Assembly (NCBI GenBank): GCA_033557465.1
Contig: CM066033.1
Coordinates: 389,367,289-389,431,288, forward strand
Direction: 5' to 3'
Length of the DNA stretch: 64,000 nucleotides
Origin: Ichthyophis bannanicus
Taxonomy: Eukaryota; Chordata; Amphibia; Gymnophiona; Ichthyophiidae
Positions 30,550 to 42,200 of this stretch are shown piece after piece; the stretch's first letter is position 1, and each line of letters opens with the position of its first letter. The notes beneath the pieces are model-generated. The model worked only from the letters and a program-made list of their open reading frames with translations. It was not told the DNA's origin and did no database searches. The position numbers and the translations under genes were made by a program.

Positions 30550-31528
30550 CAAGCAACACAAAGACCAAACAGGTCAGAGACAAAGTTGTGGAGAAGTATA
30601 GATCAGGGTTGGGTTATAAAAAAATATCCCAAATTCTGAATATCCCACGGATCACCATTAAATCCATTGTAACAAAATAGAAAGAATATGGCACCACTAC
30701 AAACCTGACAAGAGAAGGCTGACCACCAAAACTCACAGACGAGGCAAGGAAGACATTAATCAGAGATAACACTGAAGAAGCTGCAAAGATCCACAGCGGA
30801 GATGGGAGAATCTGTCCATTGGACCACTTTAAGTCATACACTCCACAGAGTGGGGCTTTATGGAAGAGTGGCCAGAAAAAGCCAATGCTTAAAGAAAGAA
30901 ACAAGACAATATGTTTGAAGTTTGCACAACAGCATGTGGCGGACCCCCCAAACACATGGAAGGTGGTTCTCTGGTCAGAGATGAAAATTGAATTTTTTGG
31001 CCATCATGGGAAACGCCATGTGTTGCACAAACCCAAACACTTCCCATCACCCCGAGAACCCCATTCCCACAGTGAAACATGGTGGTGACAGCATCATGCT
31101 GTATGGATGTCATTCATTAGCAGGGACAGGAAAACTAGTCAGGACTGAAGGAACAATGGATGGCACTACATCCAGGGCAATTCTTGAGGAAAGCCTGTTT
31201 CAGTCTACTAGAGATTTGAGCCTGGGACGAAGGTTCATCTTCCAGCAGGACAATGACCCTAAACATACTGCTAAAGCTGTTTTAAAAGGAATCTAAATGT
31301 CTTGAATGGCCTATTCAAAGCCCAGACCTCAATCCAATTGAGAATCTGTGGCATTACTTGAAGATTGCTCTACACCAACGCAACCCATCTAACTTTAAGG
31401 TAAAACTGCTCCAACTCCTTCAAGAATGGGTGAAACTCCCTGTGGCTAGATGTCCTAAGCTAATAGAGACATACCCCAAGAGACTTGCAGCTGTAATTGC
31501 AGCAAAAGGTGGCTCTACAACGTATTGA
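30550..31528 (+). pseudogene. Tc1 transposase, decayed
   Basis: Tc1 transposases cut and paste the element at TA sites with a DDE catalytic triad. Plus-strand readings in three frames give TGQRQSCGEV near the N-terminal helix-turn-helix, RTTLSHTLHRVGLYGRV-like sequence, HVADPPNTWKVVLWSEMKIE FFGHHG (the first Asp position reads Glu here), HSETWWxxHHAVWMSFI-like, FIFQQDNDPKHTAKAV (second Asp) and PIQSPDLNPIENLWHYLK (third acidic position). ORFs 30819-31088 and 30988-31296 are its longest remnants. Numerous stops and frameshifts make it inactive. Confidence 0.85.
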
Positions 31529-31740
31529 CTTTGGGGCATGAATACATATGCACATTCCTGCTTTCAGTTTTTTTTGTCTTAATTGTTTGTGTCACAATAA
31601 AGGATATTTTGCACCTTCAAAGTAGTAGGCATGTTGTGTATATCACATGGTGCTACCCCCAAAACTCCATTTTAATTCCAGGCTGTAATGCGACAAAACA
31701 GGACAAACACAGAGGGGATGAATACTTTTGCAATGCACTG

Positions 31741-31920
31741 TTTGTCTGGAAAATCCAAGCAGCTGTCTTCTGATGCAAGGTCCATTCATGTGGACGAAGG
31801 ATACGTCTTAGCCTGTCTGCTAAATTGAGTTTGCTGGGGAGGTACACTGCTCTGAGTTGGATGCAGTGAGAGACGGCAAAGGACTACAGGCGAATCGCTT
31901 CTTCGCAGAGAGGACGGGAC
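31741..31920 (-). pseudogene. DIRS H RNase H fragment between Tc1 and L2
   Basis: The minus strand reads MYLPSKLNLADRLRRILRPH then EWTLHQKTAAWIFQ, which matches VYLPGVQNSWADRLSRVLLP HEWSLH of DIRS C, the end of RNase H. The continuation upstream of this motif is found only beyond the L2, at about 56600, which proves the L2 insertion. Confidence 0.75.
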
Positions 31921-32731
31921 TTCTACTACTACAGAACATTTGTATAGCGCTACAAGGCATACGCAGCGCTGCACAGACACATGTAAAAGATGGTCCCTGC
32001 TCTTCGGAGCTTACAATCTAATAGAGACAGACAACACAGTAGCTGTAAGCATGTGATAAAGCTAGGGGGAATGGTAAGGAAACACAAAGGACATTAGGTG
32101 AGTCAAGATCCGAAAGTGGCAGCAAAAAGGTGAGTTTTCAGTCTGATCTGAAAAGGACCAGAGAAGATGCCCGACGTACAGACTCAGGTAGTTTGTTCCA
32201 GGCATAAGGAGCAGCAAGGTGAAAGAAGCAAAGGCAGTTTAAGAGAAGGGTACAGACAGAAGCGATTTGCCATGAGGGCGGAGTTCCTGAGGAGGGGTGT
32301 AGGGAGAGATAAGAGAGGAAAGGTAGTGAGGAGCTGCAGAGTGAATGCACTTAAAGGTCAGCAGGAGAAGTTTGAACTGGATGCAAAAATGGATAGGAAG
32401 CCAATGAAGAGACTTGAGAAGAGGGGTAATATGAGCATGACGAGGCTGGTGGAAGATTAGCCATGCAGCAGAGTGTTGAACAGATTGAAAAGGAGAGAGA
32501 TGACTTAGAGGGAGACCAGCAAGGAGCAGGTTACAATAGTTTAGATGGGAGGTGACTAAGGAATGGATAAGTGTCTTAGTAGTGGGTTCAGAAAGAAATG
32601 GACAAATTTTGTTGATGATGTGGAGAAAGAAACGGCAGGTTTTAGCTATCAGTTGGATGTGTGTGGAGAAAGAAAGCGAGGAGTCAAAGACAACCCCAAG
32701 ATTGTGAGCTGAGGAGACAGGGAGGAGTAAA

Positions 32732-33099
32732 CACAGTTACTTACCTGTAACAGGTGATTTCTGGGAACAGCAGGAATAAGTCTTCACATATGGGTATCGT
32801 CGGTACCGACGGAGCCTGCGCAGGAACGCTCCCCAGCGTCCAGAAAGAAAGCTTTTGGGAGCATCCCACAGCGCCTGCGCGCTGCCTTCCCGCCTTTCCT
32901 AACCGCCTCTCTCCAGTTTGAGTTTTTAGCTGAGACAAAGAGAGAGAGAGGAAAGGAAAGATAGATAGAGAGATACAACTCCTAGGGGAGGTGGGTGGGT
33001 TGTGAAGACTTATTCCTGCTGTTCCCAGAGATCACCTGTTACAGGTAAGCAACTGTGCTATCTCCAGGAACAAGCAGGAATGAGTCTTCACATATGGGG
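32732..33099 (-). repeat. DIRS C left terminal repeat and internal complementary region
   Basis: The left end carries the palindrome acctgtaacaggt (32744-32756 region) and CGTCGGTACCGACG at 32798-32811. The complementary region reads ctgttcccagagatcacctg ttacagg, then gcaactgtgctatctccagg aacaagcagg. It joins rc(left end) and rc(right end) with the same two-base centre as in DIRS B. Confidence 0.85.
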
Positions 33100-33239
33100 A
33101 CTCCCCAGCTAGAGATGCCAGGGACAGCTCCAAGGTTGTGAGTCCCTGAGAAGGGCTCTACCTCCCCCCATGAATCTCGGGCATCCAACAAGGGATGGGG
33201 GGTAGGAGTTGATTAGGTATGGAACAGGTGTTTGAGAAC

Positions 33240-34350
33240 AGCCTGTCCAAACAAAGCATCCCGGCGGGAGTCCTTGTCCAAGCAGTAATGGGCTGTAAAG
33301 GTATGAACCAAGGCCCAGGTGGCCGCTCGACAGATTTAGTCGATGGACACAGAGTTTAGATGAGCCATAGAGGCTGCCATGGCCCTCACATTGTGAGCTG
33401 TGACATGGCCCTCCAGAGAAAGGTTCTTACTCTGGTAGGCGAAGGAAATACACTGAGCAATCCAATTGGACAGAGTTTTCTTAGAGACTGGAAGTCCTAA
33501 ATGAGAGGGATCAAAAGCAACAAACAGTTGAGAGGACTTTCTATGTTGCTGTGTCCTTTGTAAGTAAAAAGCAAGTGCTCTCTTACAATCCAGGGTATGA
33601 AGATTCCTCTCTGCACTTGATGCATGAGGTCCTGGAAAAAAGACAGGTAAATAAATACACCTCCTGGTTCAGATGAAAAGGTGAGACCACTTTAGGCATA
33701 AAGTGTGGATTAGTCCTGAGGACTACCTTGTCATGATGGGACCTTGTATAAGGAGGATTAGCCACCAAGGCTTGCAGCTCACTGATACGGCGAGATGAGG
33801 TGACTGCAATGAGAAAAACAACCTTCCAGGAAAGGAATTTCAAGGAGGTAGTGGATAAGGGTTCAAAGGGTGGCTTCATGAGCTGGCCAAGAACCAAATT
33901 CAAATCCCATGCCACTGGAGGTCGTCTAATGGGAGGTTTAGTTAAAAGAAGGCCTCTCATGAATCTTGCAATAAGAGGATGAGAGGAAATAGGATGTCCA
34001 TTGAGAAGCTTAAGGGATGCTGCAATAGCACTCAAATGGACTCTTACTGAATTTGTTTTAAGGCCTGCATGGGATAAATGCAGTAAATACTCTAGTAAAG
34101 AATTCAGAGGTATTGCAAGAGGGTTAAGACCCTTCTCTGCACACCAAATGGTAAACCTTTTCCATTTAAAAGCATAGGAACGTCTAGTGGAAGGCTTTCT
34201 GGAAGCATGAAGGATATCCTTCACCTGCTGAGAAAGATGCAAATCTTGAAGGTCTAGGCCTTCAGCAACCAGGCCCTGAGATGAAGAGACTGGGGATTTG
34301 GGTGCCACAACGTTCCCTCCTCCTGGGACAGGAGGTCTGGAGCAGATCCC
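33240..34350 (-). pseudogene. DIRS C tyrosine recombinase
   Basis: It integrates the circular DIRS copy. Within the long ORF 33583-35322 the recombinase starts about LHLSQQVKDILHASRKPSTR RSYAFKWKRF and continues KTNSVRVHLSAIAASLKLLN GHPISS. WKVVFLIAVTSSRRISELQA LVANPP follows, holding the first catalytic Arg, then KVVLRTNPHFMPKVVSPFHL. That frame stops at 33583 (SSYPGL). The C-terminal catalytic part lies beyond: plus-strand ccctcacattgtgagctgtg near 33382-33400 encodes the HNVR (HxxR) box on the minus strand, and the Tyr box is near 33300. At least one frameshift and one stop disrupt it. Confidence 0.7.
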
Positions 34351-35322
34351 AAGTCCAGGGAGGGAGCTTGAGAGAGATGAAGAAGTAGAGGGTACCACAC
34401 TTGGCGTGGCCAACGTGGAGCTATGAGGATCATAGACCCCTTGTCTCTCTGAAGCTTGAACAGTGTCTTGGAAATTAGGGGAATGGGTGGAAAGGCATAG
34501 AGGAAGTCTTGCCCCCAATGGAGGAGGAAGGCATCCCTGGCCTGAACTCCCTGACACGGAATCCTGGAACAGAACCGGGGAAGTTTGGCATTCCACGGAC
34601 TTGCAAACAGGTCTATGTCCGGGGTTCCCCAAATTCGAAAGATCCTGGCTATGTGGTCCCCATGGAGGGACCATTCGTGTGGAAGCAGAACTCGACTGAG
34701 TCTGTCTGCCCAAGAGTTTTGAACACCTGGAAGATACACTGCCATGAGATGAATTTGATGCTCTCTGGCGAAGGCCCACAATCTCAAAGCTTCGTTGCAA
34801 AGCGACAGAGAGCCAGTCCCGCCCTGCTTGTTCACGTAGAACATGGCTACTTGGTTGTCCATGTGGATGAGGACTGTCTTGTAGCTGAGCAGGGTGTGGA
34901 AGACTGAGAGCTAGAAAAATTGCTCTGAGCTCCAAGAGGTTGATATGTAGAGATGTCTCCTGTGGAGACCAGATGCCCTGGGTGGAGAGATCTTGTAGAT
35001 GATCTCCCCAACCCCTTGGAGAGGCATCTGTTGTAAGGGTTGCTTGGGGTAGCAACTGTTGAAAGGGGGACCCCAGCAACAGATTCTGAGTGGACTTCCA
35101 CCACTGGAGAGACCAAGAGAGGCGACTGGAGGTTGCTATTTTGTCTGACAGGCACCCTGATGCCTGGGTCCATTGGGTGGATAGAGTCCACTGAGCTGCT
35201 CGCATGTGAAGGTGAGCGTAAGGAACCACATGCACGGTGGATGCCATGTGGCCTAACAGTTGTAACATCTCTCGAGCAGTTAAATGGGACTTTAACTGAA
35301 CTTGTGAGGCTAACTGCACCAA
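34254..35322 (-). pseudogene. DIRS C RNase H and DAM-like methyltransferase
   Basis: RNase H starts in the frame of ORF 33583-35322 (LLGHMASTVHVVPYAHLHMR, TLTTDASPRGWGDHL, INLLELRAIFLALSL). A frameshift near 34870 then moves it to ORF 34254-34862 (HMDNQVAMFYVNKQGG-type, VYLPGVQNSWADRLSRVLLP). The methyltransferase-like domain follows: DIDLFASPWNAKLPRFCSRI, then ARDAFLLHWGQDFLYAFPPI, PLISKTLFKLQRDKGSMILI and APRWPRQVWYPLLLHL. The NAKxPRF and PP elements resemble phage-type DNA N6-adenine methyltransferases, a domain known from DIRS polyproteins. The frame ends SLHLRAWLLKA-stop. The recombinase overlaps it in another frame. Confidence 0.75.
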
Positions 35323-36090
35323 TCAGAGGCAACGGGCTTGGGGAAGATAAGCCCTTGCAGTTGTGGTATCCAGCAAGGCCCCTATGAACTCTAATGACTG
35401 AGTAGGGGTGAGATGTGATTTTGGGATGTTTATTACCAGTCCCAGATACTGAAGAACACGCATTGTGCAGGCTAGGGAAGCCTGGGCCTCTGCCTGGGAT
35501 GGAGCTCGGATGAGCCAGTCGTCCAGATATGGGAATACAAATATTCCTAGAGTGCGTAGAAATGCAGCTACCACTGCCATGCATTTTGTGAACACTCTTG
35601 GAGCAGAGGCCAGACCGAAAGGAAGCACTCTGTATTGGTAGTGCTTTCCCTGATAAAGGAACCTTCTGTGTGTTGGATGGATGAGGACATGGGTGTACGC
35701 ATCCTTGAGATCTAGAGAACAAAGCCAATCCTGACTCTGAAGGTATGGAAGGAGAGCACCGAGAGAAATCATCTTGAATTTCTCCTTGTATAGAAACTTG
35801 TTCAATTCTCTGAGATCTAATATGGGTCTGTAGCCCCCTGTTTTCTTTGGGATAAGAAAATAGGGGGAGTAGAACCCTGAACCGTGTTGAAGAAGGGGTA
35901 CTTCTTCTATTGCCCTTTGGGTAAGAAGGGTAGCAATCTCCAGGCACAGAAGGTCGAGGAGAGATGTCTGAGAATTGAACTGTCTCACCATGGTGTGAGG
36001 AGGAAGGTTTAAGAAATGAAGCTTGTACCCCTCCCTTATGATGGAGAGGGGTCCATTGCTCTGCTGTGATTTGTTCCCATCTGGGAGCAA
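35323..36090 (-). pseudogene. DIRS C reverse transcriptase, one stop after the palm
   Basis: The 255-codon frame contains VIREGYKLHF-type SIIREGYKLHFLNLPPHTMV and SPYFLIPKKTGGYRPILDLR ELNKFL. SLDLKDAYTHVLIHPTHRRF carries the first catalytic Asp, then come YRVLPFGLASAPRVFTKCMA and FVFPYLDDWLI with the YLDD box. FIGALLDTTTARAYLPQARC is the thumb. All RT motifs are intact. A TGA at 35323-35325 separates it from the RNase H frame, which continues in the same frame immediately after, so a single substitution broke the polyprotein here. Confidence 0.8.
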
Positions 36091-36230
36091 AGTGAGCTAA
36101 CCTTCCTGGAATGGTAAGAGGCTCTGGTTCTTCTAGAGCCAGAAAGGCTAAGTTCTCTAGTTGTAAGTCAAAGGCCCTGAGGAGGCTGAGGCTGTTGGGC
36201 CGTAGCAGTCCTTGGAGCCTTAGGCTTGGC

Positions 36231-38080
36231 TTATTTAGGTTGTTGCTGACGCTTTGCAGCAAAACAACCTGCAGAAAATGCCTGGTGACCATAACCAGGA
36301 TAATATTTCCCTTTTTTGGGAAAGAAAGCCTTTTTGAATAACCTTTTTCTAACAGGAGCAGAAGTAGACTTTGAAAGTCTATCTAAGGCAGAATTCTCAG
36401 CATCCATCTGAATGGCCTTTGCTTGCCAATCCTTGCCAAAAAGGTTTTCACCTGTACAAGGAAGATTTCCTAATCCATCCTGGACCCAGGGTTCCAAATC
36501 AGAAGCTTGTAACCAAGCAAGTCTGCGTGCACCTATGGCAATAGCCGAGGCTCTGCTGGCACACTCAAAAGAGTCAAAGGCTGCACGGTTGGAAAATGTG
36601 GAAACATCCTGGGCATGTTTAAGCCAGGTGAGAAACTCCTCCCTTTTATCTTCTGAGACAAAGGGAGATAAAGTTTGCAAAAGATCTGTAACTTCCTTTA
36701 GAAACATCCCCATATAGAGACTATAGGAGCTGATTCTGTCAGTAAGCATATTGGCCTGGAAGATTCTCCGGCCAAAAGCATCCAAGGTTCTGCATTCTCT
36801 TCCTGGAGGATTAGATGAGTGTCTTTTTGCACTCTTTATCTTTTTCATAGCAGACTCCACCACAATAGAATGGTGAGGAAGCCGAGTCTTATGAAAGCCA
36901 GGACAAGGAGGAACACGGTACATGGTGTCCAACCTGCGAGAATGAGGGGAGGTAGTAAGAGGTGTCTCCCATATGCCCAACATGTGATCATAAAGGATCT
37001 CATGAATTGGTAAAGTAGCTGCCTCTTTAGGAGCCTTAGGATATTGTAAAATATCCAATTTCTTGGCTCTAGGCTCTGGTTCAGGGGCCACTGAAAGAGA
37101 GAGGCCCCTGGCCACTTCCCTAATGAAGTCTTGAAAAGACAAGTCTTCTGGAGGAGACATTCTTCTTTTTGGAGAAGAGGGCTCCTGAGGAAGGAGTACC
37201 GATGCTTCGACAGAAGCCTCTGATTCATCAGAGTCTTCAGAGGAATCGAAGTATCGCCTGTCTGGATGCTCTTGCAGAGCCCGATACGCGTACCGAGTGG
37301 TATCGACATCGGGAGTGATTGGTACCGATTCGGTACCGATGGGCATCACAGAACAGGGTACCGCTGCAGTCGACACCGAAGCCGATGTCGATGCAATCGG
37401 TACCGGCACCGGAACCGATATCGGTGCCGGTGCCGGAACCGGTACCGACAACGGAGTTTGTTGCAGTACCGGAGGCGTCGCAGCTTGTATGAATGCCGTA
37501 ATGGCACGCTGCATGGTCAGAATATTCTGATCCATCGACGCAACCAATGTCTGGATGTCGGTACCAGTGGAAACCACCGGTACCCCAGAACATGGCAACA
37601 GGTGATCGGTCGAGGCCACACCATCGATATCAACCTGTGACCCCATAGATGAAGCTTTGGAACCAGAGCTTCCCGCCGGGGTAATTTTGCCGGTGCAGGA
37701 TCCTCGAGAGCAAGCCCGGAGGCATCTCGATACTTAGAGGAAGATCTACCCTTCGAGGACCAGCTGGACTTATGTTTGGTTACCTGAGATCCATGGGAGG
37801 ACGAAGAAGCCCTGGAAGATGTCAATGCCACCGAAGCTGCATCAGAGGGAAACAGGGTACTGAGCTTGGTCGCTCGATTCTGTCGACCTCTTTTAGACAT
37901 CATGGAACAGGACTCACAATCGGTGATGGAGTGGTCAGGGCCCAAACATTTTAGACACCAGTCATGGGTGTCTGTGATAGAAAGAGTACCGCTGCACTTC
38001 GTGCATTTTTTAAACCCGGAAGCGGGCTTTTCCATGAGGAAAATTTTGCTAGGACTAAGGCCCAAAAGGAAAAGTTGCAC
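36231..38080 (-). pseudogene. DIRS C gag, one frameshift
   Basis: ORF 37517-38080 holds the N-terminus: SGFKKCTKCSGTLSITDTHD WCLKCLGPDHSITDCESC, a CxxC...HxxCxxC...HxxxxCxxC finger. A Ser-rich and basic stretch (HGSQVTKHKSSWSSKGRSSS) follows. A frameshift near 37640 leads to ORF 36231-37646 (471 aa). This has a repeated Val/Pro tract (SVPVPAPAPISVPVPVPIAS), an acidic region, YDHMLGIWETPLTTSPHSRR, HHSIVVESAMKKIKSAKRHS, LDAFGRRIFQANMLTDRISS and CTGENLFGKDWQAKA. It ends in a basic Gln-rich tail (AAKRQQQPK). The Val/Pro tract is coded by degenerate GGTACCG repeats (37280-37600). Confidence 0.75.
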
Positions 38081-38412
38081 AGAAGTGGGAAACTGTAGGT
38101 TTTTTGTTTTTTTTTAAAGAAAGAAGAAAACACCGGCGGTACCGGTCCGACGTCGAAGGCGGCAGACGCGCGACCAAAGAAATAAAGAAAAATAAAGAAC
38201 TTCTTCAGCAGTGACAGGAACACGACCTGCTGGCTCCGCGCAAAAGAAGAACTGGAGAGAGGCGGTTAGCAAAGGCGGGAAGGCAGCGCGCAGGCGCTGT
38301 GGGATGCTCCCAAAAGCTTTCTTTCTGGACACTGGGGAGCGTTCCCGCGCAGGCTCCGTCGGTACCGACGATACCCATATGTGAAGACTCATTCCTGCTT
38401 GTTCCTGGAGAT
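38081..38412 (-). repeat. DIRS C right (5') region and terminal repeat
   Basis: It holds CGTCGGTACCGACG at 38357-38370, then atacccatatgtgaagactc and tgcttgttcctggagat. It is nearly identical to DIRS B 13240-13631. Confidence 0.85.
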
Positions 38413-39274
38413 GAGAGTTATCCACAGAGATGGAGAAAGGAGGAAGAAGAGAGGAAGGTTTAGGGGGAAAAATAAGCAACTCAGTTTTGGCCATGTTCAA
38501 TTTCAAGCAGCGGTGAGACATCCAAGCAGCAATGTCAGAAAGACAGGCAGAGATCTGAGCCTGGACTGCCGGAGAAATTTCAGGTGTAGAGAGATAGATC
38601 TGGCAGTCATCAATATAAAGATGGTACTGAAAGCCATGGGAAGAAATGAGTGCACCAAGGAACTGGTATAGAGAGAGAAAATGAGTGGACCCAAGACTGA
38701 CTCTTGGGGTATACCAACTGAGAGCAGGATAGCAGTAGAGGAGGATCCACCAGAATGAACACTGAAAGAGTGATGGGAGAGATAAGAGGAGAACCAGGAT
38801 AGCAAAGAGCCCTTAAAACCAAGCGAGGCAAGGTATCAAGGAGAAGGCTGTGGTCAACAGTGTCAAAAGCAACAGAAAGATCAAGAAGAATGAGGATCGA
38901 GTAAAGGCCATTGGATTTTGCCAGGAACAGGTGACTGGAGACTTTGGCAAGAGCTGTTTTGGTAGAATGTAAATAACAAAAGCCAGATTGTACAGGATCC
39001 AAAAAGGCTTGAGAGTAGAGAAGGTCAAGGCAACAGCGGTTAAAGCGTAGTTACTCACCTGTAACATGTGTTCTCCAGGGACACCAGAAATCAGTCCTCA
39101 CATATAGGTGACATCATAAGATATGCCATACTGGGTCAGACCAAGGTCCATCAAGCGCAGTATCCTGTTTCCAACAGTGGCCAATCTAGGTCGTAAGTAC
39201 CTAGCAGTTTCCCCAAAACACACAGGTTCTGCAATGCTTGTACTGGGTCAAGCATTGATATCCTGGGTCCCTTC

Positions 39275-42200
39275 TTAATAATGGTTTATGGACCTTTCCT
39301 CCAGGAACTTGTCCAAACCTTTTTTAAACACAACTACACTAACAGCCTTTACTACATCCTCCAGTAACAAATTCCAGAGTTTGATTACACGTTGAGTGAA
39401 AAAATATTTTCTTTTATTAGTCTTAAATAGTTTACCTTGCAGCTTCATTGCATGTCCCCTAGTCTTTCTATATTCTGATAACGTAAACAATCGATATACG
39501 TTTACCCGTTCCACTCCGTTCATTAATTTATAGACTTTATCATATCTCCCCTTAGCCGTCTCTTTTCCAGGTTAAAGAGCCCTAACATTTTTAGTCTTTC
39601 TTCATAGGGGTATCCTTCCATCCCCTTTACCATTTTGGTGGCTCTTCTCTGAACCTTTTCTAATAACGCTATATCCTTTTTCAGATACAGCGACCAGAAT
39701 TGCACACAATATTCAAGGTGCGGTCTCACCATGGAACGGTATAGAGGCATTATATCATCTTTTGTTTTATTTTCCATTCCTTTCCTTATGATACCTAGCA
39801 TTCTATTCGCTCTCTTGGCTGCCGCTGCACACTGGGCCGAGGGTTTTAACATGTTATCCACAATGACGCCTAAATCTTTTTCCTGGGTGGTGTTTCTAAT
39901 GTGGAACCTTGCATTGTGTAACCATAGTTTGGGTTGTTCTTCCCTAGGTGCATAACTTTGCACTTGTCCACATTAAATTTCATCTGCCATTTTGATGCCC
40001 AGTCTTCCAATTTATCAAGATACTCTTGCAATTTTCCACAATCCTCTTGGGTTTTAACAACTTTAAATAGTTTTGTGTCATCTGCAAATTTGATAACCTC
40101 ACTCGTTACTCCACTTTCCAGGTCATTTATGAATATGTCAAAAAGCAGCGGACCCAGCACAGATCCCTGGGGTACACCACTATTCACCTTTCTCCATTGG
40201 GAAAATTGGCCATTTAGCCCAACCCTCTGCTTTCTATCTTTTAACCAGTTCCTGATCCACAGTAGTACACTACCTCCTATCCCATGACTCTTTAGTTTTG
40301 CCAAAAGTCTCTGATGAGGGACCTTGTCAAAGGCTTTCTGAAAGTCCAGATACACTATATCAACCGACTCACCTTTGTCCACCTGTTTATTCACACTTTC
40401 AAAAAAACATAACATATTAGTAAGACAAGATCTTCCTTGTCTAAAGCCATGTTGGCTGTCTCCCATTAGACCATGACTATCTACATGCTGAGTAATTTTA
40501 TTCTTTATGATGGTTTCTACCATTTTTCCTGGTACTGAGGTCAGGCTCACCGGTCTGTAGATTCCCGGATCACCCCTGGAACCCTTTTTAAAAATTGGTG
40601 TTACATTGGCGATCCTCCAATCTTCAGGTATTAGAGATGATTTTAATGATAGTTCACAGATTACTAATAGCAGGTCTGCAATCTCATATTTCAGTTCTTT
40701 CAACACCCTTGGATGTATACCATCCGGCCCAGGTGATGTTCTACTCTTCAGTTTATTAATAGTTGTAATATATCTTCCCGATGTATCGATATTTCCTTCA
40801 ATTCTTCTGCACCTTTAAATACCACTTCAGTCATGGGTAACATCCCTACATCTTCCTCAGTAAAGACCGAAGCAAAGAATTCATTCAGTCTCTCTGCTAT
40901 CGCCTTGCCGCCTCTTAATGCCCCTTTAACTCCTCTATCATCTAATGGACCAACTGAGTCTCTCACAGGTTTTTTGCTATGAATGTACTTGAAAAAATCT
41001 TTATTTCGTGTTTTTGCTTCCGCAGCAAGCTTCTTCTCAAATTCTCCCTTTGCCTGCTTTATCAATGCTTTGCATTTGACCTGCCAGTGCTTGTGCTGTT
41101 TCCAGGTTTCGTCGTTGGGCTCTTTTTCCATTTCCTGAAAGATGCTTTTTTGGCAACAGCCGCCTCTCTGACCTCACCTTTAAACCATGCTGGCAGTTTT
41201 TTGGACTTCCTTCCACTTTTCTTAAAGCGTGGAATACAGCTGGTCTGGGCTTCCAAGATAGTATTTTTCAACAACACCCAAGCTTGATGTAAATCTTTAA
41301 CCTTTGCAACTGCTCCTTTTAGTTTTTTCTTAACTATTTTCCTCATTTTATCATAGTCTCCCTTTCGAAAGTTAAAAGGTAGTACTGTGGACTTCCTTAC
41401 TATCCATCCTCCAACAATTAAATCAAAGGCGATCATGCTATGATCACTATTGCCAAGTGGTCCCAACACCCTTATCTCTTGCACTACATCTGGTGTTCCA
41501 CTAAGGATTAGGTCTAATATTGCTTCCCCTCTGGTCGGTTCATGAACCAGCTGCTCCAAGAAGCAGTCATTTATGTCATCTAGGAACTTTATGTCCCTAG
41601 CATGTCCTGCCGTGACACTGACCCAGTCGATACCGGAGTAATTGAAAATCACCCATTATTACTACTCTGCTGTGACTTTTGTTAGCTTCCTTGATTTCTT
41701 TGAGCATTTCATCATCCATTTGTTCATTCTGGCCAGGCGGTCGATAGTACACCCCCACTGCCATCGCCTTCCCCTTTTTACATGGAATTTCAATCCATAG
41801 AGGTTCTACAGCAAATTTTGTTTCCTGCAAAACTTGAATCCTTTCTGACTCAAAGCCCTTTCTAACACAGAGTGCAACCCCTCCACCAATTTGATCAGCT
41901 CTATCATTACGATATAGTTTGTACCCAGGTATCAGAGTGTCCCACTGATTGTCCTCCTTCCACCATGTCTATGATATTCCAATCATATCTAACTTCTCAT
42001 TTAGTGCTATATATTCTAACTCTCCCATCTGATTTTTTAGACTTCTAGCATTTGCATACAAGCATTTTAGAGACTGTATTTTATTCATATTAATTTGGCT
42101 ATTAATAGGCACGGGTAATTTGGGATCTTTAAGCTCTGTCTGCTCCATACTCGAGGGCATTTGGGCTATTTTACTCTTTTTTGGAACCTCTCTGCTTTTG

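Larger units (their letters stand above)
24536..31740 (+). mobile_element. Tc1-like DNA transposon, interrupted
   Basis: Outer ends are inverted: CTGTGCCTTGCGAAAGTATT at 24536 and, on the minus strand, CAGTGCATTGCAAAAGTATT from 31740. A TA precedes the left end (24534-24535); the right flank reads TT, probably a mutated TA. Internal sequence is at 24536-24680 and about 30345-31740, with a decayed transposase on the plus strand. DIRS I and a SINE fill the rest. Without them the element is about 1.55 kb, the normal Tc1 length. It disrupts DIRS H. Confidence 0.88.
32732..38412 (-). mobile_element. DIRS C (lineage 1), complete structure, 5.68 kb
   Basis: The best-preserved full-length DIRS in the window and the reference for the others. 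The left end cacagttacttacctgtaac begins at 32732 after flank gagtaaa, and the right end tgcttgttcctggagat closes at 38412. From right to left it holds the terminal repeat, gag (38080-36231), RT (36090-35323), RNase H and methyltransferase (35322-34254), recombinase (about 34350-33240), internal complementary region (33005-33099) and the left terminal repeat. It sits inside the L2 LINE with no target duplication, as expected for recombinase-mediated insertion. Confidence 0.88.

Noticed and set aside
34847..36292. 481-aa minus-strand ORF in DIRS C
   Set aside because: It is out of frame with the RT motifs in the same DNA; composition is Ser/His-rich shadow coding.
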